Assembly: GCA_000697475.1 (NCBI GenBank)
Contig: JNEU01000845.1
Coordinates: forward strand, 116,985 to 180,984
Source of the DNA: Lichtheimia corymbifera B2541
Lineage: Eukaryota > Mucoromycota > Mucoromycetes > Mucorales > Lichtheimiaceae
Length of the DNA stretch: 64,000 nt
Direction of reading: 5' to 3'
Shown piece by piece: positions 47,983 through 58,914 of the stretch. The position numbers were made by a program, and so were the translations under genes. The notes beneath the pieces were generated by a model. That model saw nothing but the letters and a program-made list of their open reading frames with translations. It did no database searches and was not told where the DNA came from. Numbering within the stretch: position 1 is the first letter of the stretch; every line of letters begins with the position of its first letter.

Positions 47983-48178
47983 TAGCTATATTTTGGATAA
48001 CTAATTGTATTGAGCGATAAAAAGAAGAAAAATAGACAGCTGTTTGCTATAGAAACAAACGGGATAAGACATGGTAGAAAACATCGGGAGGTGGGGGAAT
48101 GAGTTTAACGCATCTGAAAAGGGGAGAGAGGCTAAGTTGCGCGATCGACAAGTAGAGAGAGAGAGAGAGCTTATACGC

Positions 48179-49342
48179 CTATTGCTTGTCACCAGGTTGT
48201 TTGTCATCTTTAGCATCGGGTGTTGTATCAGGACGTTGCATGGATGGATGTGATGGACCACGAGAACCTGCCCAATAGCCTGCATGTTGATGCTGTGGCA
48301 TATATTGTTGTTGTGGTTGGTTGCTATAATACGATGGCAATCCAGGATAATGATGAGGTGAAGTGTGAGGAGGAGCACCAGCTTGTGGAGGAGCACCACC
48401 ACCTTGTTGTTGATAAGGCACACCAGCCGCAGCAGCAGCAGCAGCAGCGACATAGCCTGGATGATGACCATTCCAATTACCGCCTACATAGGGTTGATAG
48501 CCAGTGTTGGGAGGAGCTGCTTGAGGCGCAGTGGGAGCTTGAGGTGGTGCTGCTTGTTGTTGAGGAGGATAACCTTCAGGCTAATTGTAATGATTAATAT
48601 ACATATACCACTTTTAATACGAGGATAATAGATTTACCTTCTTTTCTTCATAAGGCGACATTTTGTTCTTGTCCACTGAAGGGGAAGATGATGCACCATT
48701 TCCGTTTGTGTTGTAAGAAGATTCAGGTGCCTGGTAGAGAGATAGAGAGCGGATTCAACAGTGAGAAAAATTGGGGCGGGGAAGAAGGATACTACTACAA
48801 TGACCACACACACACACACACACACAAGAAGAATGAATAATAACACTTACAGGTGAAGATGCTGGTTCTGGGTCAGGAGCGTTCAAGCATGCTTGGATCA
48901 AGTTCTTTCCTTCAGGCTTGGTAACAATAGGTTGCAACTTGACAGTGGTGAAAGTATAAACGAGACCAGTCTCTGAAACAACGAGGAGAAGTACTTGGGT
49001 ACCCGTGAGTGTGCTGAGCTCGTACGCCTAAAGTTTTTTTATTGTACACACAAATCAGCTCTCTGGTCAAGAAGAAGAGGTCCAACATGGAACTAGGAGT
49101 TGACAACATGCCTAGCCCAGTCAGCAATCGGCCATGCTTACCTTTTTCATGATGCCAGCCTTTCGCTTGGAGAAGGTAATGTGGCGGCGATTCTTGTCTT
49201 GGATATACTCGATCTTGATTTTACGACGACCAGAGCGCTTGGTGGGCTTTTCTTCATCAGACTCAACAGATCCGTCATCGTCGACAGGTAGCGCTTTGTC
49301 CTTTTTGGGAGCGTTTGAAAGGTCAAGGTCCGAGGTATTCAT
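48179..49342 (-). CDS. MCM1: MADS-box transcription factor (Mcm1/SRF type)
   Basis: Four exons. An acidic N terminus (VDDDGSVESDEEKPTKR) leads into the MADS box: GRRKIKIEYIQDKNRRHITF, SKRKAGIMKK, then in the next exon AYELSTLTGTQVLLLVVSET and GLVYTFTTVKLQPIV. This is the SRF/Mcm1 class (type I). The rest is Pro/Gln/Ala-rich with a stretch of seven to eight Ala and ends KDDKQPGDKQ, a probable activation region. Mcm1-type factors bind CArG boxes as dimers and control mating, cell cycle and arginine or cell-type genes with partner proteins. Total length is about 260 residues. Confidence 0.93.
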
Positions 49343-50592
49343 TGCCTATTAAGGGTGGATGGTAGTTGCCAAATGCAGTGCAGAATAGCAGCAACGAGCG
49401 AAGGTGAGAGGGAAGGCCACCCACCACCCACGAGCTTTTTTCTCTCAGCCTGAGTATTGGCAAAACTAGACCAATCATTGTCCACTATAGTCATTTGCAC
49501 GCCACCTCATCTCTCTCTTCTTTTCTCATAGACCTCTCCTCCTCCTCCTCCTGGGCTCCCACACACACGCACACACAATCAACCATACAAATGAGTCATC
49601 TATAATAAAAATGAGTTATATCAAGTATTTCATTATTCTCTAGGATAACAATGTCTAACTCATTGTGTGTGATATTGGATTGGATTGGATGGATCTGACA
49701 CAAAGAATGAGATTATCCGACAAATACCCCCCATCGTCTCATCTTCATACACCCATTTCCCTTCCCCGAATGATATCACATTCCTAGTTCCATGACCCTG
49801 GAATTCGATGCCGCTTTGCATGTGCTGTGTCAAAACATTTCAGTTGCAGCTCCATGTTGGGAATATCGACAAAGAATTGAACACTTTAAATCCGGCATTT
49901 TGTCTTTCCATAGCATCGGGTCCTCCTCAGCCTAATGTGCTACAGATACGATCAATGATCGCCGATGCGGCTTATACATACATGATATCACCCATTGATT
50001 CGTTGTTGACAGCGGATGTAATAAATGCATCATTCCTCGGTAGTTTGTTATCATTTTGTGATACTCTTTATCGTAGACTGACTCTGATATTAATCATATA
50101 CATGGTACGTTGATAATATGTTTCAATTGTGTGTGGCTGGCAAGTGGGGTAAAGACCCAAACTTATGGACTTGTTGTTTGTGTGAATAAATGAAGGGGTT
50201 TATCCTGACAATTGGTGCCATCAAGCTCAGCCATTCTGATGCACCATGTTTGTGTGAGCCCGATACTGGGGTATAACCAAAGAACAGGTACACGAGGAAA
50301 AAAAAAAGAGAGAGAGAGCCATCAGGCGTTTTCCCGACATTTCTCTTAGATCAATTGTTCCAAAGAAGAATCACCAGTCGTTTCGATACTTTAGTACCGA
50401 GCCAATGGTAAGCTGAGCAATAAAAAGATACAATGCATAATGGTGGATGATGGGCGGGGGGGAGAGATCTGTAATAATGTGCGCTGGGGACAAGATGTTG
50501 GGTGGGTGGGTGGGTGTGTGATCAGGAAAAGGAAAAAAGAACATGCAAGCCTATGTCTTGTGAACAAGGATTAAACCAAGTCCCGATGAATA
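49343..50592. other. Intergenic upstream of MADS gene
   Basis: About 1.25 kb between the MADS start and the velvet 3' end, both minus. It includes short CCT repeats near 49537-49551, a G-rich tract near 50500-50518, and one orphan frame (49808-50113) listed separately. Confidence 0.5.
49808..50113 (+). CDS. Orphan ORF, possible gene fragment
   Basis: A 101-residue frame with an ATG at 49808. The part from SGPPQPNVLQIRSMIADAAY to DSLLTADVINASFLGSLLSF looks protein-like (helical, balanced composition), and an AG acceptor lies just before it. It has no clear neighbours to join and ends at TGA. It may be a gene relic or an unrelated open frame. No family recognised. Confidence 0.3.
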   Translation: MPLCMCCVKTFQLQLHVGNIDKELNTLNPAFCLSIASGPPQPNVLQIRSMIADAAYTYMISPIDSLLTADVINASFLGSLLSFCDTLYRRLTLILIIYMVR

Positions 50593-51852
50593 CTAGTCAA
50601 CTGGTTGATGGCATCCGTTTTTCTGGATCGGGGGCAGTAACAAATTTTGCATAGACATCATATCTTGTGCTGTTGTCCTCCGCCGTTTACTATAAAAAAA
50701 TATCAGTTGAGGACCGGTTCCCAGGATCGTCAATGCAACGAAGATCCTCGTATTGAGGAAAAAAGGTACATACTTTGTATTAGAATTGCGTCGAATGCGT
50801 ACACGAACACCTTGATCCGAGAACCACCTCGTCAAATCAGTTGATTCTATATCATAACCTCTGTTGAGTTTCTCAAGAGACAAGTATGATGACGTCTTTT
50901 TGGATGTTCATATGTACCTGACATGCCTGGAAAAGCTTTAAACACAGCGTACCATTAGTCACTTTGCATTTACCAATAGAGCAATCGCTCGACTTACTTT
51001 TGGGAGAATAGACTTGAAATGTATCTGAGAGTATGGAACACAAGTAAAAGACGTGTGATCTATGGTAGTGCTTTGATAAGCAAATCCCATCATCACCATC
51101 GTTGCACATAATTCAATATCAAGGATACTCACTCTACGATTCGAAAGAGCGAAAACTTGAACTTAAAGTGCCCTTCTTGCCTTACGCTTATGTCGTCAAA
51201 GATAAAGTATCCACCTTCTGTTGCACATCCAATAATGTGAACACAAAACGAATGTGCAGGTTTCAGCACCAAAAAAAGGTTAGCAACCGGCATTCCCAAC
51301 TTGGGGGTGCACATACACATGCACACACATACACACACTTACCCTTATTTTCGGTGTCTCTGAGCTTATGCAAAGATTGCACAACCGCACCCGCGGTGCT
51401 TGGAGTAGCTTGGTTTGTGAAATGTAAGTCGTCCCCTCGGGTATCAACCAGCGTAGCGTAAAGGAAAAGACTTGGGTCATGAAGCATCCTAAGCATGCAT
51501 TGTTAGATCTATTTCTTTTGCCAGCATATCATAACCCGATCACATACTCTTGGCGTTGACATTCAAGTTGTACAACAGGAGGTGGGTCGACAGGCCTACG
51601 ATCCACTAATGTCATAAAGAAGGTATAAGCTTTTGATCTCTCTCTCCCTCTTTTTGTCGAATGATGGATTATTAGCAACATGCAGCATACCTTTTTCTTT
51701 GAAACTGCAAAGGCGTGCCTTCACAGGTTGTTGTCGCACAATAAGCCGTATTGAACACCTGTAAATGGTTTCATGAGCACATTGTTTACATGCGTGGAAT
51801 GTTGTGGATGAGTGTATTTCTCTCACGTTTGATTATTTGATGCGTGAAACAT
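50593..51852 (-). CDS. Velvet-domain regulator (VosA/VelB/VelC family)
   Basis: About eight exons, rebuilt by family motif and splice phase. ATG at 51852 gives MFHASNNQT, then (after a 68-bp intron) CSIRLIVRQQPVKARLCSFK. The signature VDRRPVDPPPVVQLECQRQE follows, then PSLFLYATLVDTRGDDLHFT, GYFIFDDISVRQEGHFKFKF, and SHVFYLCSILSDTFQVYSPK, TFPGMSESTDLTRWFSDQGV, RVRIRRNSNT. This covers the whole velvet domain, so almost the entire protein is the domain. Velvet proteins form homo- or heterodimers, bind DNA with an NF-kB-like fold and control sporulation and secondary metabolism. The final exon (KRRRTTAQDMMSMQ) is short. The start-codon choice and exact number of exons are moderately certain. Confidence 0.85.
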
Positions 51853-52021
51853 TTGTGAACAGGTGAAAAAGAAGAGGTGCGTGGGGCACCTCCTGTTTAA
51901 TGAGGTTTTTTTGACATATCAGCCCCTCTAGACTATCCCCGATTTTCCTTGTCAAACAGATGCGATTGGATGGGATTGTCCGTGCGCTGTCGCTTTCCCG
52001 CGTGTTGGATTACAAGTGTGC

Positions 52022-53924
52022 TCAAAGCACAAACCTGAAGAACAAGACCCAGCTCATTGAAGCCAGTAATAGGTAAACGCCTCCATAAACCCAATTCCCA
52101 GCAATGGGTCGTTTCTCCGCTAATGTCTCCGCTTCTGTTTTGCTGTTGTTTCGTGCTGATGCAGGTTGCTGCAGGATTGAGCTGTAAATCCGCCAGTCAA
52201 GTAGGTATAGCACCACACCACCAAAGGATGCTAGTAGGCCAATGCACAAAAAGAATATCATCACACCGTCGTATCCTTGATTTTGATCCTGATCTTGGAA
52301 AAGCCCTGTGGCAATGTCAAACAGTGTTGCTCCAATATTGGTGCATGATTTAATCAAGCCCATGCCGGTGCCAACCAATGATAATGGCAGAATGATAGGC
52401 ACAGAGGATACTAATCCCACAGGCCCCAGGGCCAAGCTCATGCTGAACAATAACATGCCGACAGCAGGTGACAAGTACGTATATCCCAAAAGCGCCATTG
52501 ATAAAAGGAATGATAAGCCGCTCGCAAGAACTAATCGACATGATTGTTAACGTTGGTATGTACGAGGTTTTTTATCAAACACTTACTCATCCAAGAGCGT
52601 TTTCCATATCGATCCACACATACACCAAGCACTGGCATTAAGAAGATCGGTAGCACCTGTGCCACACTAGCCGTCGCTGCTGCCTTTGCATTGTCATATC
52701 CAAATCGCATCTTGACGAACTCGCTGGTTTGATTATTATAGTTTTTAGTGCAGTGCTTTGACGAATTGGGATAATAGAGATTACCTGTTGATGTGCAGCC
52801 AACATCCCCACGCACCGCCTAGAAGAAATTCCATTGCTGCAATGAGCCAATAGGAGTGGGGTAGATACAACAGCTTGGACCAGCTAAAGACACGCTTGGA
52901 TCGAGTGACATTGTTGTGTTGTTGCTGTTGCCGCATCCCCAAATGCTTCATCAGCCCCAGGTATACAAGATTGATCACCAACGAGAAAAGACACAACAAT
53001 GCGGAAAACTAGCGTATATGGAACGTGAGAAAGTATGTTTTAAGGGGTCTCTTGTTATAGCTTACATACCCAAAAACCATAGCCGTACCATCCTGTGGAT
53101 TCAGCGATTGGAATCACGGTTGCCTGAGCCATAAACGATGCCTTGAATGATTGGGATATGGTATCAGCTTCAATTCTCGAGAACACCACTACATATCAAC
53201 CTACCAATCGGCTCACTGTCAACATGAAGCCAATGACACCGGCCAAATCACGCCCATGGAACCACTGGCATAATATCGTCTCCTGAACAATGACAACGTT
53301 GCCACTTCCAATACCATACAATATACGGCCCATCACCATGGTTGACATGCTCTTGCTATGCGTGGATAATGATACTAGCACATTGCCTATGGTAATGAGG
53401 GCTGTAGTGATGATGGATCCCTTCGCTGTTCCAAAAGCGTCCAAAAAGACACCTCCAAAGACTGGTAAAATGGTATTGACAATGGAAACACTGGATTGAA
53501 GCACGCCATATTCTGAGTTGGTGATACCAAATTCCTCCTTGATGATGTTCTTCATTGCACCTAGTGTGTGTGCTGCAAAATGGCTACCCACTATCAACGT
53601 TCAGGGCACACCATCATCGTGGGAAAGAAGAGCATCTACCAAGTGAGTACAATGCACAACCATCCTCTTGTCCCTTGCTGGCCATTGTACAATACCTGCC
53701 AAGAATAGTGCGCATGCTAAAGCAATGGCTTTGTACTTCCAAGGTTGAGTGGTTAAACGGTCCTCATTTTTGGTGTCTATATCATTGTAGTATTGCTCAT
53801 TGTTGTGGTCCAATGATGATGATGATGATGATGATACATGAGAATGGCTGTCAATGCTGTACAATGTTCCCTGGCTTTGTGATGCCAACAGTGGTTGTCG
53901 TTCTTCTTTGTAACTTGTTGACAT
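52022..53924 (-). CDS. MFS transporter (MFSD1-like)
   Basis: About seven exons and about 520 residues. The N terminus MSTSYKEERQPLLASQSQ has a dileucine-type sorting signal (ERQPLL), suggesting a vacuolar/lysosomal location. Twelve hydrophobic segments are expected; examples are GSHFAAHTLGAMKNIIKEEF, GVLQSSVSIVNTILPVFGGV, FLDAFGTAKGSII, MGRILYGIGSGNVVIVQETI, and VLPIFLMPVLGVCVDRYGKR (an MFS motif). The end reads VYGGVYLLLASMSWVLFFRF. The pattern of MGRxxYGxGSGNVVIVQ resembles MFSD1 and related vacuolar amino-acid/dipeptide exporters. Substrate unknown. Confidence 0.88.
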
Positions 53925-54187
53925 AGCGTGCAAATGCAAAAGTGGAAGGAGCGTGTCGTAAAGGCTGTAAAAGAAGAAAAGAAAGAACCACAACAAGGTC
54001 AATCAAAGGAGACCAACAACAATGCTGCTATATGTAATGATTTACCTTTTATTTACATGCATCATGCAGCACACCATTTTCAGGGCCCACAGGCGAGGCT
54101 CAGCATCTGATAACGAATGGGATCTGATAAACAAAGGTAGCTGCTTGCTGATAATCGTGCATATGATGGGAGTGTTGTCAGGATAAA

Positions 54188-54448
54188 TCAATAGTATCGC
54201 GCATTATACGTATTGCCGGCTTCAATAAAGTCGTGGATACGCGTTTTGAAAATCGCAAATCCGCAGGTCTGATACAGATGGTCCATTATTCGATTCGTAC
54301 GATCTTTTTGAGCTGCAAATGTTTGAGGTTGTAACATGTCAAAGGCGTAAAATGGGGTGTTCATGATCTGATCTGCTGCTGTTACTATGGTCACAAGTAT
54401 ATAGCTGCTTTCGCAGTGTTGCTCTGGTGTCATTGTCTCCTTATTCAT
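54188..54448 (-). CDS. Hypothetical small protein (86 residues)
   Basis: Single-exon frame starting MNKETMTPEQHCESSYILVT and ending DFIEAGNTYNARYY. Composition is protein-like with probable helices, and no low complexity. Start is a true ATG. It lies between the MFSD1-like gene and PHS1. No domain recognised, so it could also be the last exon of a gene I did not resolve. Confidence 0.45.
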   Translation of the reverse strand: MNKETMTPEQHCESSYILVTIVTAADQIMNTPFYAFDMLQPQTFAAQKDRTNRIMDHLYQTCGFAIFKTRIHDFIEAGNTYNARYY

Positions 54449-54677
54449 TCATTGGCTGGCGACATTGTATGTATGTGTGTAATTCATTGTCGTTTTCCTT
54501 CATAGCGTAATGATCCCTGTGTTGACGGTGATGTAGTACAAGGATTTGATCCGAGACACGTTCATGTTGCCCTGTCATGCCGCTCCGCATTTCTCCACTT
54601 TCTCGAGTTTCTGTCGACAAACAAGCGTTGTTTACTCTTTTTTTCCCTCTTCATCGGCCCTCTTTTTGTATACATCC

Positions 54678-55642
54678 ATGCCAGCTTGTAAGCCAAAGAT
54701 CAAATAACACATTCGCTGATTGCTGACGCTCGTTATTCCAAAGCTGTCGTCTATCCAAAGTCGCACGAAGGCCTTGCTGCTGCTGCATCCGCTGGACGAC
54801 GTTCCGGCCCTCCTCAATTCAGTTCAGCAAACCAACTCGTCCTCTTCTTTTACTTGCTTGGATACAACAATGTTAGCTTCATGGGCTGGTTTTGGGTATT
54901 TTACACCACACTCTACTGTTACCTTTCGGCTGGTTTCAAATACGATAATGTCCACGATCTCTCTTGGCAAGGCTTAACAATCATACAATCGGCAGCTCTT
55001 TTGGAGGTGAGCAATGACAGGCAATAGACATTGGTACATGGCTAATTCAACGATGGCGAATAGGTGGTGAACTCTTGGTGTGGTAAGTGCGAGGAGGAAC
55101 AACAAGGTGGAAGAGATGCCCAAATTTACATGAGACGAAATAGGCTTTGTAAGAGCACCTAAACTCACCACAACCATGCAAGTCGCTTCAAGATTTATGC
55201 TTGTCTGGGGTATCTGTTATTTGTTCCCAGAAGTAAAAACGCATTGGGCATTCGTTTCCATGGTGTTGGCATGGTCACTGGCTGAATGCGTGAGATATGC
55301 TTACTATGGAACCAATCTGATCGGGAGTGTACCAGCTGGCTTGACGTGGGCACGATACAACGCATTCTTGATCCTGTATCCTCTTGGCGTCGCATCCGAA
55401 TTGATATTGATCTACCAAGCATTACCTTATGCCAAGGAATGGAACATTGCATACTATTATTTTATGATCGCCACTGCTCTTTTTTACATTCCAGGTAATA
55501 CCACTACACCCATTTTCACTACTACCATGTTTATTGAAAGCCTTCTTTAGGATTCCCGATCTTGTTCACACACATGCTATCTCAGCGTAGAAAGTATTTA
55601 GAAGGATCATATCTTGTAGCAGAAAAGAAGGAATACAAATAG
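54678..55642 (+). CDS. PHS1: Very-long-chain 3-hydroxyacyl-CoA dehydratase (PHS1/HACD)
   Basis: Five exons: 54678-54687, 54744-55006, 55064-55082 (a 19-bp micro-exon), 55144-55494 and 55551-55642, giving 244 residues. After an Ala-rich start come membrane segments LVLFFYLLGYNNVSFMGWFW and SAALLEVVNSWCGFVRAPKL, then TTTMQVASRFMLVWGICYLF. The catalytic region is LAECVRYAYYGTNLIG with the conserved Tyr and Glu of PHS1 enzymes. It ends GSYLVAEKKEYK with a dilysine-type ER signal. It is the third enzyme of the fatty-acid elongation cycle in the ER, needed for sphingolipid long-chain fatty acids. Phases across all introns are consistent. Confidence 0.92.
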
Positions 55643-55654
55643 CACCATGCAACT

Positions 55655-55974
55655 TTATTTTGCATTCTTTTCGGTAATTTTATCGAGCTCCTGTTTGATA
55701 GCATCCGTGGTCTTCTTTTGTTGCTCAAGGAGACTTCGGAGAGCCTTGAGCTTTTCAGAATCCTTTTATGTGAACGAATCTTAGTTTTCTTTACCAGTGA
55801 ACAACGCAAATTAGAACTCACAGCTTGCTTTGCCCAAACATTTTCAGCTGCTCTTTCCTTATCACCCCAATCTTTTGTTCTCGTTGTTGCACCTTCAGTG
55901 CCTTCTTGCATAAAAGCACGTTGCATCTTTAGAGGTTTGCCACACTGCTTGAAACTTCGGCTAAGACGATACAT
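55655..55974 (-). CDS. INH1: Mitochondrial ATPase inhibitor (IF1)
   Basis: Two exons: about 55974-55822 and about 55762-55655, giving 86 residues. A basic presequence (MYRLSRSFKQCGKPLKMQRA) is followed by the inhibitory region TKDWGDKERAAENVWAKQA, with the conserved charged ERAAE core. The second exon is a coiled coil: KLKALRSLLEQQKKTTDAIK, QELDKITEKNAK. IF1 binds the F1-ATPase when the matrix becomes acidic and stops ATP hydrolysis. Its stop codon is only 12 bp from the PHS1 stop in the opposite direction, so the 3' UTRs overlap. Confidence 0.93.
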
Positions 55975-56152
55975 GATGTGGGTGGATTATGTGACAAGAA
56001 ACAAAGAAATGAATTTAATGCATGAGACAATGTCGTATTAAATCAATGCGAACCCCTGCAATATGCAATTATATGAGACATAATTATAACATACACGTTC
56101 ATTGTCTGAAACACAAGGAATAACACAATCCTTTATTTTACAAGTAAGGTGA

Positions 56153-57876
56153 TCACGCACGCTCCGTATCAAACTGCAAATGAAATTCCACATAGGGTCT
56201 GTAGCTACTGTCATTGACAGTCTGTAAGTCATGATCCAAGAGCTCTTCGTGGTTGGGATCATCGTTTCCTTGTTTAGCTGCTTGACCGTGTACTCCACCA
56301 AGCCGTCCATATTGGGCAAGTAATGCAGCATCCACTTTTTCCTCATACTTTGGTTTTGCCTATTTGACAACACCACCACCACCACCACCACCATTGAGTA
56401 ATCTATCTCCACAGGCGATATCAAAAAACTTACACTGATTGTAACGGCTGTGAAATCAGGAGGAAGACCGTAGCGCAGTACTGATTCGACAAACACGCGA
56501 AGAGCCTTGAGATGGATCCATGATGCAAATACCTCACCAAAATTTGTGCGTGCTAAGCGGAAGAGTTCCATTTGTTGCTCCTTCTCGACAGCAACCGTTT
56601 CATCCAATTCATGCTTTTGCTTCTGAAGTGCATCCTCGTCATACTTGAAATCGCGTACAATAAAGCTTGGTTGGCATATATTAGATCATGATCCAACTAG
56701 TCTTCTCCCACAAACATCAATCCACCTACCGTTCCTCCCTCGCCTTGTGTACAAATTCATCCGCGACGCGCTGGAACAATGTCACTGAAAAGAGACCGTA
56801 TTCGTCATCCTCGGCAATCTTGCTATATATGATCATAGTTAGCACGCAATTTATATCCTAATTTACTATCATAGTAGACTTACACTGATGATCGAGGAAC
56901 CACCATAGAAGTAAGCGTCTCGTACTTGTTCAGCCATTGCTTGTATGCAGTTCTAGTAGTAGAGAACATGAATAAATGAGGATTGAATCATAATTAAGAC
57001 AACGTGTTGAGAGGCTTACTTTGGTACGGCTACAAAGAGGGTTGTCAAGTACTCTGAATTCAAGACACATTGCTCTTTCTTGACGATCCCATTCAAGCTC
57101 TTCACAGAAAGATTTCCACTAAATACGCATATACCCAATGAAAATGAGACGATATCTCTCAAAGTGCCTATTCATAAGAATAGCAACTCACGTTTGCTTG
57201 CGTTGAAGTGATTGGAGCGCATTTCGATTCTGGCTATAAGCGTTCATCTTGTTCTTCATGACCGTATCGATTGATGATACTTCCTATAAATAAAGACCTT
57301 GACGTGTTAGTCATGCTCATAGGTATACCAACCATTTTCCTCTTTTCATGTTTTACGTACTTGACTGAGTGTGGCCGTGGTTTCTTGAAGCGATTTATCA
57401 GTGCGATACTTCATGCTATTCCATTGAAAGGTGCTGATGTACTCTTCTATGGGCTCTATCCACACACGTTGAAACATAGCATGAGCACTTTATAATAGCA
57501 ACCTCAAGAATAGAATACCTACTATCATTCACAAGCATGTATTCAGATACGTGTCCATTGGTGCTGTCACTCTTGACAAGATTAGTTAGGATATCGGCCA
57601 ACTTGTTGACGGTTTGTTCAAAGGCGGTATCATGTTTAGCGAGGTCGTCTGACAAGAGCACCAATGCATCCAATGTTCCTATCTTTATATTCGCGACATG
57701 AGTTGGTTGCATATGACAATGGAGCTCATTAGGATAGAATGGGTAGGGATTACCTTGAACTCAGGAACGTTGAAGGCGTAAGTCAAAGCATGAAACTCGC
57801 TGAGTTTGCCGCGGATGTTGAGGAACGTATTTTGCTTATTACCGAGCGCTGGTACCGAAATGAAAAGATATTTCAT
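56153..57876 (-). CDS. VMA5: V-type ATPase subunit C
   Basis: Cytosolic peripheral subunit linking V1 and Vo. About eight exons. The start [20 protein letters not shown] aligns with the family start (xEFWLISxP). Then [58 protein letters not shown], and the strongly conserved [43 protein letters not shown]. The C-terminal half contains [40 protein letters not shown] and, after the last intron, [20 protein letters not shown] ending [12 protein letters not shown]. Length of about 380 residues fits. Confidence 0.92.
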
Positions 57877-58744
57877 ATGGTGATCCACTGAATAACGGAG
57901 AAGAGAAAAAAGGGGGAAAAGTGAAAGAGAAGCGTGTGTGGGTGGGTTGATGGGTGGTGTTTGCAAATACGGTGGGTGGGGAGGAAGGATGCAAACTATA
58001 TGTTTCAGCCTTTGCCCGTCGTGACTGGATCATTTCCATACCCCCCTTTGGTTTCGAATCATAGTTGATGTCCCTTGTTGGCCACATGGCCCCTATTCAT
58101 CATACATCCTCTTGCTCATTCAATATTACATTGACTTAGTTACAATACCACTTGAGAAGATGAGATGTGTCACTCTTTATTTGTTCATGGATAACGACAC
58201 TATAGCACCATTGCTGTCAAGGTGACACGAGCATAGCGCGGGATTACTATTTGCCACATTGCCTTGTGCCGATTGCATGAGGGAATTACTACGCACCTAC
58301 CAGAAATAGAGACATGGTAGTAACGTAATCCAGCCAACCAACCAAATAAACATATCCTTTATCAATCCTTATTGCCATGCGCCCACCACTTTTTGCTATC
58401 CCATGTCAGCTGCATTCATCCATCATTGACCACGCGCTCACCAATTTTACTCTAATCATCTCAAACATAACTATATTGTCGTTTATCAATTCACCCAACC
58501 TGCTTACACTATCACCCTCTTGATTAAAATTGGTTTATGCAGCTTGACCTTCTCCGACACCCAAATGTGATGTGGAGCCATTTATTACCGTATTACACAT
58601 ACCTTCATTATTGGGTGTTGTTTACTTATATGCCTTCCTAAAAGCAATCATCATCCATTGGTCCAGCAACCACCACGTCGTGTCATTTCACCCAGCTCTT
58701 CATCTTTCCGTTAATGCAGTCGACACCATCCACTAGGAGAAAGC
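57877..58744. other. Intergenic, VMA5 promoter to repeat region
   Basis: About 870 bp. The proximal part is G/A-rich on the plus strand (57900-57990). The rest is AT-rich with no gene. It marks the boundary between gene-dense DNA and the repeat block. Confidence 0.5.
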
Positions 58745-58914
58745 AACTTCATCACGCTTACGGCATAGGTAAAACATAAAGGTACCTGTTTCTCAACATT
58801 TTCATAATAAAGCGTGAGGTCTTTATGAGAACAAAAATACTCGTCATAGTCGGCAGCACCATGTGTGCAAGTTTCACGACGAAGGTGGGCAATCTCGGGG
58901 ACGATCCCAGCCAT
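58711..58914 (-). CDS. Short ORF in first repeat copy
   Basis: 67-residue minus-strand frame starting at an ATG (MAGIVPEIAHLRRETCTHGA) and ending SGWCRLH. The peptide around ETCTHGAADYDEYFCSHKDL resembles minus-strand frames in other copies (for example LEIAHFEPESFTQDALGHTD). This may be a decayed repeat-encoded gene. Low confidence as a functional gene. Confidence 0.25.
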   Translation of the reverse strand: MAGIVPEIAHLRRETCTHGAADYDEYFCSHKDLTLYYENVEKQVPLCFTYAVSVMKLLSPSGWCRLH

